From JANMES01 sp038229715 (lineage in GTDB: Bacteria; Planctomycetota; Phycisphaerae; Tepidisphaerales; Tepidisphaeraceae), in the NCBI GenBank assembly GCA_038229715.1, contig JBBROD010000016.1, positions 1-64,000 of the forward strand: a stretch of DNA of 64,000 nt, written 5' to 3'. Shown here one piece after another: positions 8,318 through 16,847 of this stretch. The notes under the pieces are model-generated. The model was not told the origin of the DNA. It saw nothing but the letters and a program-made list of their open reading frames with translations, and did no database searches. How positions within the stretch are numbered: the stretch's first letter is position 1; each line of letters begins with the position of its first letter. Made by a program: the position numbers and the translations under genes.

Positions 8318-8484
8318 TAGAGCGGTGCGTAATTTGATGTAGCGTGCAAACTCAGAATTCGTCATCCTGAGGTACGCCGAGGGATCTCGAATTACGAGCG
8401 TCTTTCGAGGTTCTATATCCGTCGGCGTACCTCAGGATGACGACAAACGGTCATTCTCACGCTACGGCAAGACGCGCGTTGATA
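8318..8484. repeat. Full-length palindromic element, GTCATCCTGAGGTACGCCGA family, copy 1
   Basis: About 165 bases with nested arms: outer GTAGCGTG/CACGCTAC and inner CGTCATCCTGAGGTACGCCG facing its complement. It is nearly identical over its whole length to the element at 28586, including the non-palindromic spacers, which implies mobility of the whole unit. It lies between two convergent genes. Confidence 0.9.
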
Positions 8485-8489
8485 TAGAT

Positions 8490-10535
8490 TTATTCTTCTT
8501 CCGCCGCCGGTTTATACGCTGACGCAATGTGCTGTTGCACGTTCGCGGGAACCGGTTCGTAGTGGCTGAGTTCCATCGCAAACGTGCCTTGCCCGCCGGT
8601 GACGCTCTTCAACTGACTTTGGTATTGCATGACTTCCGACAGCGGTGCGAGCGCCTTCACCATCGCCATTCCGCCGGGGGCGACGTCGGTGGATTGGATT
8701 CGCCCGCGTTTGCCGGATAAATCGCCGGTGATGCTGCCTACGCTGTGCTCGGGCACGGTGACTTCCATGCTCACAATCGGCTCGAGCAGCACGGGGTGCG
8801 CCTTGGCGATCGCATCGCGGAATGCGTATTTACCAGCCGTGCGGAAGGCGATTTCCTTGCTGTCGACCGGGTGATGCTTGCCGTCGAGCACGACGACGCG
8901 CACGTCCTGGATCGGGTAGCCGGCAATCGCGCCGGCGTCGATCGCATCGCGAACGCCCTTCTCAATCGCCGGGATGTACTGGCCGGGAATCGCCCCGCCG
9001 AACACTTCGTCGACGAATTCAAAACCCTGCCCGCGCTTCAGCGGCTCGATACGGAGCTTCACCTCGCCGAACTGCCCCGCCCCGCCGGTCTGCTTCTTGT
9101 GGCGGTGGTGGCCTTCCGCTGACAGCGTGATCGTCTCGCGATACGCGATCTTCGGCGGCTTGGTATCAACATGCAGCCCGCGGGCGGCGAGTTTCTCTAA
9201 AACCAGCCGCAGGTGCAGCTCACCAATGCCATTGATCACCACCTCGTGCGTCTGGCGATCGGTGTGCCAATGGAACGTCGGGTCTTCTTCAGCGATTTTC
9301 GTTAGTTGCGTCGAGAGCTTGGTTTCATCGCCGCGCGCTTTGGGCGTGATGGCCAGCCCGTACATGCTGGTGGGGTAAGTTTGCGTCTTGAGATGCACGC
9401 TATCGAGCGCGTGATCGTCGTGTACCACATCGCCGGCGTGCAGGTCTTCGATCTTCGCGACAGCGCCGATATCGCCGGCGATGATCTGGTTTACTTCCTT
9501 GTGTTCTTTTCCCTGCAAGTGAAACACGTGCCCGAGTTTGACGGGTTTTTTGTTATGCCCCATGTACACCTGCGATTGCCCAGTGCATTGGCCTTGGTGG
9601 ACGCGAAAAATCGCCAGCTTGCCGACGAACGGATCAGCCGTCACCTTGAACACATGCGCCAGCAGCGGCTTGGCGGGGTCATTCCAGTACGCGAACGGCT
9701 TTTCCGCGCCCGCGTCGCCGCTGACGAACGGGCGGAGGTTTCCTTCTTCAGGACTTGGGAAGTGTTTCGCGATCGCGTCGAGCAGCTCGGCCACGCCGAT
9801 GTTGTCTCTCGCGTCGGTGAAACAAACGGGCACGACGTGGGCTTCGTCCATCGCTCTTTCAAATGGCGCGTGGAGCGCGGTGTAGTCGGGCTCTTCGCCT
9901 CCCAGGTATTTTTCCATCAGGTTGTCGTCCATCTCGACGATCTGATCGAGAATCGCCGCGTGACAACGGCGGACGGAATCAAAATCACTCTCGCCGCGGC
10001 TGTTGAGCAGGCATTCGACCACCGCCTTGGCGTTGCCGCTAGGGAGGTTGATCGGCAGGCACTCGGGGCCGAAGGTTTCGCGGATTTGGTTCATCAGCGA
10101 TTCGATTTTGTCAGCCGCGAGCAAGTCCATCTTGTTCACGACGATCGCGCGCGGCAAATTGCGCTCCCTGGCTGCGTCCATCAATCGGCGGGTGACGACT
10201 TCGATCCCGTTCTGCGCGTTGACGACCACCAGCACCGTTTCCACCGCAGGCATAGAGGCGTACGCAGCGCCGATCAGGTCCGGCGAGCCGGGCGCGTCGA
10301 TCAGGTTGATCCGCTTGCCAAGATGATCCGCGTGCAGGACGGCGGAGTAGATCGAATGCCGATGCTCCTTCTCATCTTTCTCGAAGTCTGAAAAGCTTGA
10401 ACCATCCAATGTATTGCCACGACGGTTGACCGTGCCGCTGGCCAAGAGCATCGCATCCACCAGCGCCGTCTTTCCTGATCCGCCGTGGCCACATACCAAG
10501 ACATTTCTGATATCCGCCGTCGTGTAAGAAGGCAT
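8490..10535 (-). CDS. fusA2: Elongation factor G-like GTPase (EF-G2 type)
   Basis: 681 residues. G1 motif GHGGSGKT (16-23), a DAPGSPD G3 motif, NKMD (G4), then EF-G domains II-V ending near YEPVPANVQQHI. The switch I region lacks the long insertion of canonical EF-G and the G1 loop has GGSGKT instead of DAGKTT, features of the EF-G2 subgroup whose members are thought to bind GTP and the ribosome but are not the main translocase. It stands alone, without rpsL/rpsG/tuf, which also argues for a paralogue. GAGGTG precedes the ATG at a suitable distance. Confidence 0.88.
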   Translation of the reverse strand: MPSYTTADIRNVLVCGHGGSGKTALVDAMLLASGTVNRRGNTLDGSSFSDFEKDEKEHRHSIYSAVLHADHLGKRINLIDAPGSPDLIGAAYASMPAVETVLVVVNAQNGIEVVTRRLMDAARERNLPRAIVVNKMDLLAADKIESLMNQIRETFGPECLPINLPSGNAKAVVECLLNSRGESDFDSVRRCHAAILDQIVEMDDNLMEKYLGGEEPDYTALHAPFERAMDEAHVVPVCFTDARDNIGVAELLDAIAKHFPSPEEGNLRPFVSGDAGAEKPFAYWNDPAKPLLAHVFKVTADPFVGKLAIFRVHQGQCTGQSQVYMGHNKKPVKLGHVFHLQGKEHKEVNQIIAGDIGAVAKIEDLHAGDVVHDDHALDSVHLKTQTYPTSMYGLAITPKARGDETKLSTQLTKIAEEDPTFHWHTDRQTHEVVINGIGELHLRLVLEKLAARGLHVDTKPPKIAYRETITLSAEGHHRHKKQTGGAGQFGEVKLRIEPLKRGQGFEFVDEVFGGAIPGQYIPAIEKGVRDAIDAGAIAGYPIQDVRVVVLDGKHHPVDSKEIAFRTAGKYAFRDAIAKAHPVLLEPIVSMEVTVPEHSVGSITGDLSGKRGRIQSTDVAPGGMAMVKALAPLSEVMQYQSQLKSVTGGQGTFAMELSHYEPVPANVQQHIASAYKPAAEEE

Positions 10536-10702
10536 TGGGCACCTCGCTTGTGATAGGAAGCAGGCGCCGGCGAGTTGTTCCGCTTGCGGCCCGAAGGAGT
10601 GAGGGGGCCGTGAAACTCGTCGGCAATCCCTGCTGGATTGGTGAATAGTATACCTTGCGGGAACGGCGGCGAGGAAAAATTCCGGCCGACCAGACAGTTG
10701 CC

Positions 10703-10765
10703 GAAATGAATGACGAATCCGCGATACCAGCGAATTCGTCGTTCGGATTTCGCTATTCGGGTTTA
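10703..10765. repeat. Worn copy of ATCCGAATGACGAA palindrome family
   Basis: AATGAATGACGAATCCGCGA faces TCGTTCGGATTTCGCTATTC just beyond the 3' end of the cytochrome/monooxygenase-like gene. It is shorter and more diverged than the copies at 5152 and 6558. Confidence 0.6.
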
Positions 10766-10766
10766 G

Positions 10767-12056
10767 TTAATCGTCTTCCCGCCCGCCCTTGTGCCTCAGC
10801 ATCGCCCCGAGCAACGCCAGCCGATCCGCGGGCTTTTCCGTGACCACAGACATGAACAGAAACGCCATCTCGTCCGTCGTCTGCTCGCCGAACTTCACGC
10901 GCTGCGGCGGACTACTGGGATTGTGCAAGTTGTCGGCGGAGTTGTCGTACACGTACCGCATCTCCAGCTTCGTGCCCTTCGGCAAACTCAACGGCGTTTT
11001 GTATTGATACTGCTCCTGCCAATCAAAATCCCAATCCTTGATCCAGATCAGTTCCTGCTTCGTCCCGTCAGGAAGCGTGGCCCAGGCGTGCATGTCTTTG
11101 CAGATCAGGTGCGCGTGAGGCGTCACGCCGATGACCTTCACGTCCACCGGCAGCTCCAGAGAATCCGTCAGTGTGTAATCCTTCTTCCCCGCCGGGATGT
11201 CGATCTCCCGGCTGCGCAGCGCCAAGCCGGCCAACGGTTTTTTGGGCGGCTCTTTTGCGAAGTAAATGCCCACGCTCGATTGCTCCGATTCTTCCTTGCC
11301 CGAGGGATGGAGATGCGTTTGGATGATCAGGTCCGAACCCTTGGGCACTTCACGCGCAATGCCGGCCGGCAAAGGCGTGACGAAAGCGCCCGGCGCCCAT
11401 CCACCCAGACTGCCGCTCGGGATAAACCCCGGCACGCCCATGCGGGCATAACCGGGCAGCGGGTCGGCGGCATCGAGCTTCCGCGCGCGCCCCTTGGTGT
11501 CGAGATACAGGATCGCGTGATGCACGATCTTCCGGTTGCTCGGCCGAAACTCCACCGCCGTTACGTACTTCGTTTCCGTCAGATTGAGCGGCAGAACGAA
11601 GCAGCGGTACTCATCCTTGCCGGCGGCTTTTAGCGTATACGACCGATCGACCTTCACGATTAAATCCGGCTCGCCGAGCTGCCAGCCGTCTACAAACTTC
11701 GGCATTTTCGGCAGATCCTTCGGATCGCCCTCGGGCGCGCCCGCTTTAAGCCACTGACTGAACAGCGCGATCTGCGCGTCCGTCAAATGCCTCGTGCTGA
11801 CAAACTCCCCGAACCCCGGCTCGGCCTTCCAGGGCGGCATGTATTTCGACTGCGTCACTTCCGCCAGCTGATCCGCCCGCTTCTTCGCGTCGTCGAACGT
11901 CAGCAGCGAGAACGGCGCGACTTCCCCCGGGCGATGACACGATACGCAGTTGTTGTAGATAACCGGCGCAATATCGCGCGAGTAAGTCACCGCCCCCGCT
12001 GCTTGCGCCTTGGCGGAGAAAATCAGCAATACGACAATAATACCGATTCGTTTCAT
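10767..12056 (-). CDS. Secreted cytochrome c / copper type II monooxygenase-like protein
   Basis: 429 residues with a signal peptide (IGIIVVLLIFSAKAQA). A single haem-c motif CVSCH lies ~25 residues into the mature part, followed by a module with paired histidines (VHHAILYLD, QTHLHPSG, TPHAHLICKDMHAW) laid out as in copper type II ascorbate-dependent monooxygenases. Such fusions are common in planctomycetes but their substrate is unknown. The ATG at 12056 overlaps the stop of the upstream redoxin gene (ATGA), so the two are co-translated. A longer N-terminus from 12089 is possible but would destroy the signal peptide. Confidence 0.8.
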   Translation of the reverse strand: MKRIGIIVVLLIFSAKAQAAGAVTYSRDIAPVIYNNCVSCHRPGEVAPFSLLTFDDAKKRADQLAEVTQSKYMPPWKAEPGFGEFVSTRHLTDAQIALFSQWLKAGAPEGDPKDLPKMPKFVDGWQLGEPDLIVKVDRSYTLKAAGKDEYRCFVLPLNLTETKYVTAVEFRPSNRKIVHHAILYLDTKGRARKLDAADPLPGYARMGVPGFIPSGSLGGWAPGAFVTPLPAGIAREVPKGSDLIIQTHLHPSGKEESEQSSVGIYFAKEPPKKPLAGLALRSREIDIPAGKKDYTLTDSLELPVDVKVIGVTPHAHLICKDMHAWATLPDGTKQELIWIKDWDFDWQEQYQYKTPLSLPKGTKLEMRYVYDNSADNLHNPSSPPQRVKFGEQTTDEMAFLFMSVVTEKPADRLALLGAMLRHKGGREDD

Positions 12057-12655
12057 GGTTTTTTCCCGTCCGGTTTCACGATCGCGCATCCCACCGCCCG
12101 AGTGAACCTCGGCTCGACCGCTTTGCCCGCCAACACGTCGTCCAGCACGTCCTGCAGATCATGCGTACTCGCAGCGAATCGCTTTTTGCCCAGCGACGCG
12201 TACTGATCGTCGATCCGCCCGCGGTAGACGAGCGACCCATCCGCCAGCACGACCGCCGCCTCCAGCGTCATCGTCGCGCCGACGGCGTTAGCGATCGAGC
12301 AATCGGCATCGACCACCGCCGGCGGGGCGATCGCAAACGCTTTAACGTGCTTCTCCGCAGCGGCAGGGGTTACGTCCGCCCCGGAATAGATCACCACAAA
12401 CATCACGCTCTGGCGGCTGTACGCTTTCGCCAGCCGATTGATTTCCGGGACGTACCCGTTTGAAACCGGGCACTCGATCCCGACGAACAGCAGTACGGTT
12501 GCCTTGGATTTCGGGTCCGGCAGGCGATGCTCGACGTTCGCCAGATCGCGGACGGTTCGTTCCGCGAGCCCCGCCGAACGAGTCGCCGGCCCCGCTGCCA
12601 GCGATAGCAGGATCAGCGCCAAAAAGCCGAATTGGTTCACCGATGGTAGCCGCAT
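12053..12655 (-). CDS. Exported redoxin (AhpC/TSA-thioredoxin fold)
   Basis: 200 residues. A hydrophobic leader (FLALILLSLAAGPATRSA) is followed by a thioredoxin-like fold with FVGIECPVSNGYVPEI, where a Cys-Pro replaces a CxxC pair, then IYSGADV and VVDADCSIANAVGA. The C-terminus has one more Cys (RAVGCAI). It probably works in the periplasm as a thiol oxidoreductase or peroxidase-like partner of the downstream haem/copper protein, with which it overlaps by ATGA. Known planctomycete proteins often fuse this redoxin to the monooxygenase-like module; here they are separate. The start at 12655 is chosen because it opens directly into the signal peptide. Confidence 0.75.
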   Translation of the reverse strand: MRLPSVNQFGFLALILLSLAAGPATRSAGLAERTVRDLANVEHRLPDPKSKATVLLFVGIECPVSNGYVPEINRLAKAYSRQSVMFVVIYSGADVTPAAAEKHVKAFAIAPPAVVDADCSIANAVGATMTLEAAVVLADGSLVYRGRIDDQYASLGKKRFAASTHDLQDVLDDVLAGKAVEPRFTRAVGCAIVKPDGKKP

Positions 12656-12756
12656 CGTGTCATCCCGATTGTGCGATCGAACCGCCGCAAAGTTACACCC
12701 TTTGTGTTCCAAAGGAGTTTTCAAGTCTCGGGCGGCATTCGTCCGATAAATTCCGC

Positions 12757-13143
12757 ATGTCACCTGAAAACCTTATCGCCAATCCCGGCCGACTCAAGAT
12801 TCTAACCGCGCTCGCCGTCGATAGTCGGCAGGAATTCGTCAATCTGCGTCGTCAGACCAAGCTGACCGACGGCAACCTCGCCAGCCATGCCCGTCGCCTG
12901 CAGTCTGCGGGTTTCATCGCGATCGACAAGCAAATCCGCGACGGCAAGCCCGTCACCAGCCTGGCGCTGACCACCGAAGGCCGGTCCGCGCTCGAAAGCC
13001 ACGTCCGCCGCCTGATGGCGGCGATCAGTCAGCGTCGCGTGATGACTGACGCGCCGGTCGCACCGGTATCACAAGTGACGATGTCCCTCGCATCGCCCGT
13101 CGTGGACGATCGCCCGCATACTGAAGACACGTGGGTGGATTGA
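12757..13143 (+). CDS. Winged-helix transcriptional regulator (MarR/ArsR-like, 'transcriptional regulator, YjgA-type')
   Basis: 128 residues. The N-terminal ~85 fit the short winged-helix family used by many bacteria next to membrane genes: LIANPGRLKILTAL, LRRQTKLTDGNLASHARRL (recognition helix), then the wing IRDGKPVTSLALTTEGR. The last ~40 residues are low-complexity and polar. It is divergent from the redoxin/monooxygenase operon 101 bp away and may regulate it; that is inferred. The ATG at 12757 has no Shine-Dalgarno but an AT-rich GATAAATT just upstream. Confidence 0.8.
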   Translation: MSPENLIANPGRLKILTALAVDSRQEFVNLRRQTKLTDGNLASHARRLQSAGFIAIDKQIRDGKPVTSLALTTEGRSALESHVRRLMAAISQRRVMTDAPVAPVSQVTMSLASPVVDDRPHTEDTWVD

Positions 13144-13185
13144 ACGATTCGCTTCGCTGACAAATCTGAAAACCGTACGCACCCT

Positions 13186-13211
13186 GGGCTTGCCACTTAA
13201 GTGGCAAGCCC
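13186..13211. terminator. Perfect 26-base palindrome downstream of winged-helix gene
   Basis: GGGCTTGCCACTT joined to its exact complement, followed by CGGTTTGTTT. It fits a factor-independent terminator, with a weak T-tract, between the regulator and the phage-like cassette. The remaining sequence to 13428 shows no gene. Confidence 0.6.
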
Positions 13212-13427
13212 GGTTTGTTTCCCTCCCAACCGCTGCTTCCCCCGTCACGCTTCATTAGCAACACGCGCAAAACACAAAAACTGAATTTTTATTTGCAGAT
13301 TCGCTAAGCAACTCGCCGGCCCCGCGCCGGCGTTGCGCGCCCGCCTCGCCGGGCGCGCAGCACCACCCGCAACCATGAACGGGTCGCATCGGACGACCCA
13401 CTCCTTGGTCCTCAGCCGGAGCGTGCG

Positions 13428-15107
13428 ATGGCTTTTCAACTTCAGGCACTTTCGATCTCCCCCGATCGCCTCAACGCGGCGATCAACCAACTGCAGTGCG
13501 ATCGCCCGCGATTCCGCCGGCTGTGGGCGTATTACGCCAACCCGATGCGCACGTTCGACAACCTCTCTGACGACAAGCCCTACCGTCAATCGCAAGAATG
13601 GGGCTTGCCCGCCCGCATCACCGGATTCCGCAGCGGGGAGGACGTGAGCAACTCCCTCCGCGTGGAAGACATCGCCCGCAAGGAAGTGGTGATCGAGAAC
13701 GATATCGCCTGGCGCGTCGAGACGATGGTGGAGTATTTGTTCGGCAAGCCATTGGTGATCGCGTCGGCTGCGCCGGATGCGAATCGTCGCGAAGCGATCA
13801 CCGAGTTGCTTCGCCAAATCATCGCCGCCAATGGCGGGATGATTTTCCTGCAGCAGCTTTCGCAGCTGGCCAGCGTGTACGGGTTTGTTGACGTGCTGGT
13901 GAAGCTCGATCTTTGCAAGCTGCACGCGACGCCCCGCGAACTCGCAAGCGATCAACAATCCCCCTGCGGCGACACGCAATCGCTCGGCCGAGCGCCGGCC
14001 GATTCAACCAACGATCCCGCCGAGGCGATGCGCCCTGAAGCGTCGCCTCCCACAATGCAGCCGTCCGTGCCGGACGCAACCGATTCCGTCTCAACGCCAT
14101 CAACCCGCTCTACAGCAGCCCTCGATTTCGCGGCGCTGGCGAGGCTGATTCGCTTCGAGACGATCGAACCGGCACGGGCGCTGCCTCTTTTGGCGCAGGA
14201 CGACTATCGCGTCGTGGAAGCGTACGGACAGGTGTTTGAGATGATGACCTGCGCCAAACCTTCCGATCCCGTCACGCAGCAGTCGGCTTGGCTCGATCGC
14301 CTCTACAGCGCTGCTAAAAATGCGCTGCGTCCTCCCCTCATCTCGTTCAACAGCACCAGCGGTTTGCGCAAAGTGCAAGTTGTTGAACTCCTTACGCCCG
14401 ATGCCTGGCAGCGCTACGAGGACGGAAAGCTGATCGCCACGGGCAAAAACTCGCTCGGGCAAATTCCGCTGGTGCACATCCAGAACATCGCGCTCCCGTT
14501 CGAGTTCGCCGGCGTAAGCGATGTCGAGCCGCTCATCCCGCTTCAGGACGAGCTGAACACGCGCCTCAGCGATCGCGCCCACCGCATCACGCTGCAATGC
14601 TTCAAAATGTACCTCGGTAAAGGGATCGAGAACTTCACCGACATGCCCGTCACGCCCGGCCGAATGTGGTCGACCGATAACACCGAAGCCGACGTCATCG
14701 AGTTCGGCGGTGATTCGTCCAACCCGTCGGAGGATACGCACATCGGCGAAATCCGCGAAGCCCTGGACAAAACCAGCGGCGTGAGCCCCGTCGCCAGCGG
14801 AGGTGTGAAAAACAAGCTCGGCCATCTCACCAGCGCAGCCGCCCTTCGCGTCACCATGCAATCGCTGCTGAGCAAGACGGAAAAAAAGCGCATCACGTTC
14901 AACCTCGCCATCAGCCGTTTGTGCGAATTGTCTCTCGCCTGGCTCGATGCCGCCGGCGTGTTCCACACCACGCCCGAAGAACGCCAGATCGAACTCCACT
15001 GGGCCAACCCGCTGCCGCTGAGCGATCAGGACGAGCTCGACGAAGCCAAAGCCAAGCTCGAGATCGGCGTGCCGAGGGAAATCGTGCTGCGGGAGTTGGG
15101 TTATTAA
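13428..15107 (+). CDS. Phage portal protein (SPP1 gp6-like)
   Basis: 559 residues. Portal proteins form the dodecameric ring at one capsid vertex through which DNA enters. The N-terminal part (YYANPMRTF, RVEDIARKEVVIENDIAWRVETMVEYLFGKP) and the later wing/stem region (PLVHIQNIALPFEFAGVSDVEPLIPLQDELNTRLSDR, NKLGHLTSAAALRVTMQSL) match the Gp6-like portal family in order and length. A ~70-residue Ser/Thr/Pro-rich insert lies near residues 170-225, unusual for this family. GGAG lies 6 bases before the ATG. It heads a co-directional cassette; no terminase gene precedes it, only a palindromic terminator and a chromosomal regulator. Confidence 0.85.
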   Translation: MAFQLQALSISPDRLNAAINQLQCDRPRFRRLWAYYANPMRTFDNLSDDKPYRQSQEWGLPARITGFRSGEDVSNSLRVEDIARKEVVIENDIAWRVETMVEYLFGKPLVIASAAPDANRREAITELLRQIIAANGGMIFLQQLSQLASVYGFVDVLVKLDLCKLHATPRELASDQQSPCGDTQSLGRAPADSTNDPAEAMRPEASPPTMQPSVPDATDSVSTPSTRSTAALDFAALARLIRFETIEPARALPLLAQDDYRVVEAYGQVFEMMTCAKPSDPVTQQSAWLDRLYSAAKNALRPPLISFNSTSGLRKVQVVELLTPDAWQRYEDGKLIATGKNSLGQIPLVHIQNIALPFEFAGVSDVEPLIPLQDELNTRLSDRAHRITLQCFKMYLGKGIENFTDMPVTPGRMWSTDNTEADVIEFGGDSSNPSEDTHIGEIREALDKTSGVSPVASGGVKNKLGHLTSAAALRVTMQSLLSKTEKKRITFNLAISRLCELSLAWLDAAGVFHTTPEERQIELHWANPLPLSDQDELDEAKAKLEIGVPREIVLRELGY

Positions 15108-15110
15108 CCA

Positions 15111-15189
15111 AAAAGGACTGAGGGCCGAGGACTGAGGACTGAGTGAAGAATCGCTCAGACCTCGCTCCTCACTCGGCCCTCAGTCCTGA
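15111..15189. repeat. Hairpin element, GGACTGAGGGCCGAGGACTG family
   Basis: AGGACTGAGGGCCGAGGACT faces CACTCGGCCCTCAGTCCT in the gap between portal and small-protein genes. It would form a strong hairpin in the cassette transcript. Confidence 0.75.
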
Positions 15190-15208
15190 CAAAAGAAAGG
15201 AGGTTCCC

Positions 15209-15400
15209 ATGTCCGAGACCATCGATTCCACTGCGAGCACCGTCGAGACGTTCGACGCCCCGCCGCCGTCGCCGATGCCGTTGCAGTCGCCGGGGGACGC
15301 GGCGCGATCGCGATTGCTCGAACTCGCGAGCGAGTTGCGTCGTTCCCACAACCGGCGATTGCTGGTTGAGTATCTGCGAGTGCGACGCGCGCTCCGCTAA
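15209..15400 (+). CDS. Small hypothetical protein in phage-like cassette
   Basis: 63 residues, supported by an excellent ribosome site (AAAGGAGG, 6 bases from the ATG) and its position between portal and capsid genes. The first 30 residues are Ser/Thr/Pro-rich; the rest is a basic helix (SRLLELASELRRSHNRRLLVE). The position suits a scaffold or head-completion protein, but it is too short and simple to assign. Confidence 0.6.
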   Translation: MSETIDSTASTVETFDAPPPSPMPLQSPGDAARSRLLELASELRRSHNRRLLVEYLRVRRALR

Positions 15401-15505
15401 CGAGCGTTCAACAGGGATCTTCGATCCCTCGCGACACGCACTGTCGGTTGCATTTTCTTCATCGTTTATCGTTCCTACTTCATCGTTTCTTCCAAGGAGT
15501 TACCC

Positions 15506-16648
15506 ATGCCATTTTCTGGAAAAGCCACTTACACCGCCGGCGCGACGCTTCCCGAGATCGCCGAAGACGTGTCCGACCTCGTCGCGATCAGTTCTCCGCA
15601 CGAAACCCCGCTGCTCGACGCACTCGGCGATCCGGCCCGCCCGGCTCGCGCGACCGTTCACGAGTGGCTCGAGGACACGCTGCTCCCCAACACCACCACG
15701 CTCGGCGCTAACAGCTTTACCGACGCATTGACCGACACCAGCGTTGTCGTCGCTGATGGCACGATCTTCCGCGTCGGCGATCAGGTTCGCCCTGACGGGT
15801 CCGGCGAAGTGCTGCTGGTCACCGCGATCAGCGGCAATACGCTGACGATCGTCCGCGGGTACGGCTCGACGACGGCTGAGAATCTTTCCGACAACGCGGG
15901 TGTTTCGATTCTCGGCAACGCCGCGCTGGAAGGCGCCGACGCGGCCGACGCACGATTCACATCGCGCTCGCGTCGTAGCAACTTCACGCAGATCTTCGCC
16001 GCTACCGTCGAAGTCAGCGGGAGCGAACTGGCGGTCCGGCAACTGGGCGTGGCCGACGAGTTGGATTACCAGAAGCAGCAGCGCACCCGCGAGCTGATGC
16101 GCGACCTGGAGAACTCCGTCCTCAACGGCCGCGCCCCCGCCGCCAACCCGGAGGGAAGCAGCACGGTGCGTCGCACCATGCGCGGTATTCTCGCGTCGAT
16201 CAGCACCAACCGCTTCGCGCCCGGGAGCGACAATTTCCCGACCAGTTCGACGTTGGTCGAAGCGCAGTTGAACGAAGCGCTTCGCCGCATTTGGAAGACC
16301 AGCAACGGCAACATCGACTTGATCGTGGTCGGCGGGGCCGAGAAACGCTCGATCAACGAGTTCGTCGCCAGCAGCCGGCGATTCACCAGCCAGACCGACA
16401 GCTTCCGCGACCTGGTGAGCACGTACGAGAGCGATTTCGGCGTCTGCCGGATCGTCCTCAGCCGGTACATGCCGGCCGGAAAAGTGCTGCTGCTCGACAG
16501 CAGCCGCGTCGAGGTCATGCCGCTCAGCGGGCGCAGCTTCCACTACAAGCCGCTGGCCGTGACGGGAGACAAAGAGTCCGGCCAGGTCATCGGCGAGTAC
16601 ACGCTTGAGTTCCGCAACGAGTCGGCCCACGGGTTGATTCAGTTGTAG
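15506..16648 (+). CDS. Major capsid protein, HK97-fold (SU10/DUF5309-like)
   Basis: 380 residues. The start MPFSGKATYTAGATLPEIAEDVSDLVAI-type segment, the central FTQIFAATVEVSGSELA helix with the repeated pattern around DELDYQKQQRTRELMRDLENSVLNG, and the end pattern ...LEFRNESAHGLI are those of the phage capsid group that also contains the SU10-type proteins. These build the icosahedral shell. No separate prohead protease or scaffold gene is seen upstream. AAGGAG lies 6 bases before the ATG. Together with the portal gene it argues for a capsid-forming element, not a stray gene. Confidence 0.85.
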   Translation: MPFSGKATYTAGATLPEIAEDVSDLVAISSPHETPLLDALGDPARPARATVHEWLEDTLLPNTTTLGANSFTDALTDTSVVVADGTIFRVGDQVRPDGSGEVLLVTAISGNTLTIVRGYGSTTAENLSDNAGVSILGNAALEGADAADARFTSRSRRSNFTQIFAATVEVSGSELAVRQLGVADELDYQKQQRTRELMRDLENSVLNGRAPAANPEGSSTVRRTMRGILASISTNRFAPGSDNFPTSSTLVEAQLNEALRRIWKTSNGNIDLIVVGGAEKRSINEFVASSRRFTSQTDSFRDLVSTYESDFGVCRIVLSRYMPAGKVLLLDSSRVEVMPLSGRSFHYKPLAVTGDKESGQVIGEYTLEFRNESAHGLIQL

Positions 16649-16650
16649 CC

Positions 16651-16817
16651 TCGCTCCCTCTTCCCAGCGGGGAGAGGGCTGGGGTGAGGGGAGAGACGTA
16701 AGACGCCGAACGATGAAGTTTCGCAAAGGGTCGCTCTTAGTGGAGTGATCCGCGAAGCAACGCCATTCACCGCCGAGCGTTTCACCCCTCACCCAGCCTC
16801 TCCCCTGCGGGACGAGT
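16651..16817. repeat. Palindromic element, CCCTCACCCCGGCCCTCTCC family, copy 1
   Basis: The left arm has GGGGAGAGGGCTGGGGTGAG and the right arm (16783-16815) the complementary CACCCCTCACCCAGCCTCTC, separated by ~95 bases. The same family is inserted in frame within dnaX at 36651-36820. Confidence 0.85.
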
Positions 16818-16847
16818 CGCCGGAAGCATTTTTTCAGAGGATTTATC

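Noticed and set aside
13245..13979. Minus-strand frame opposite the portal gene start
   Set aside because: Antisense shadow of the portal gene with no coding pattern of its own.
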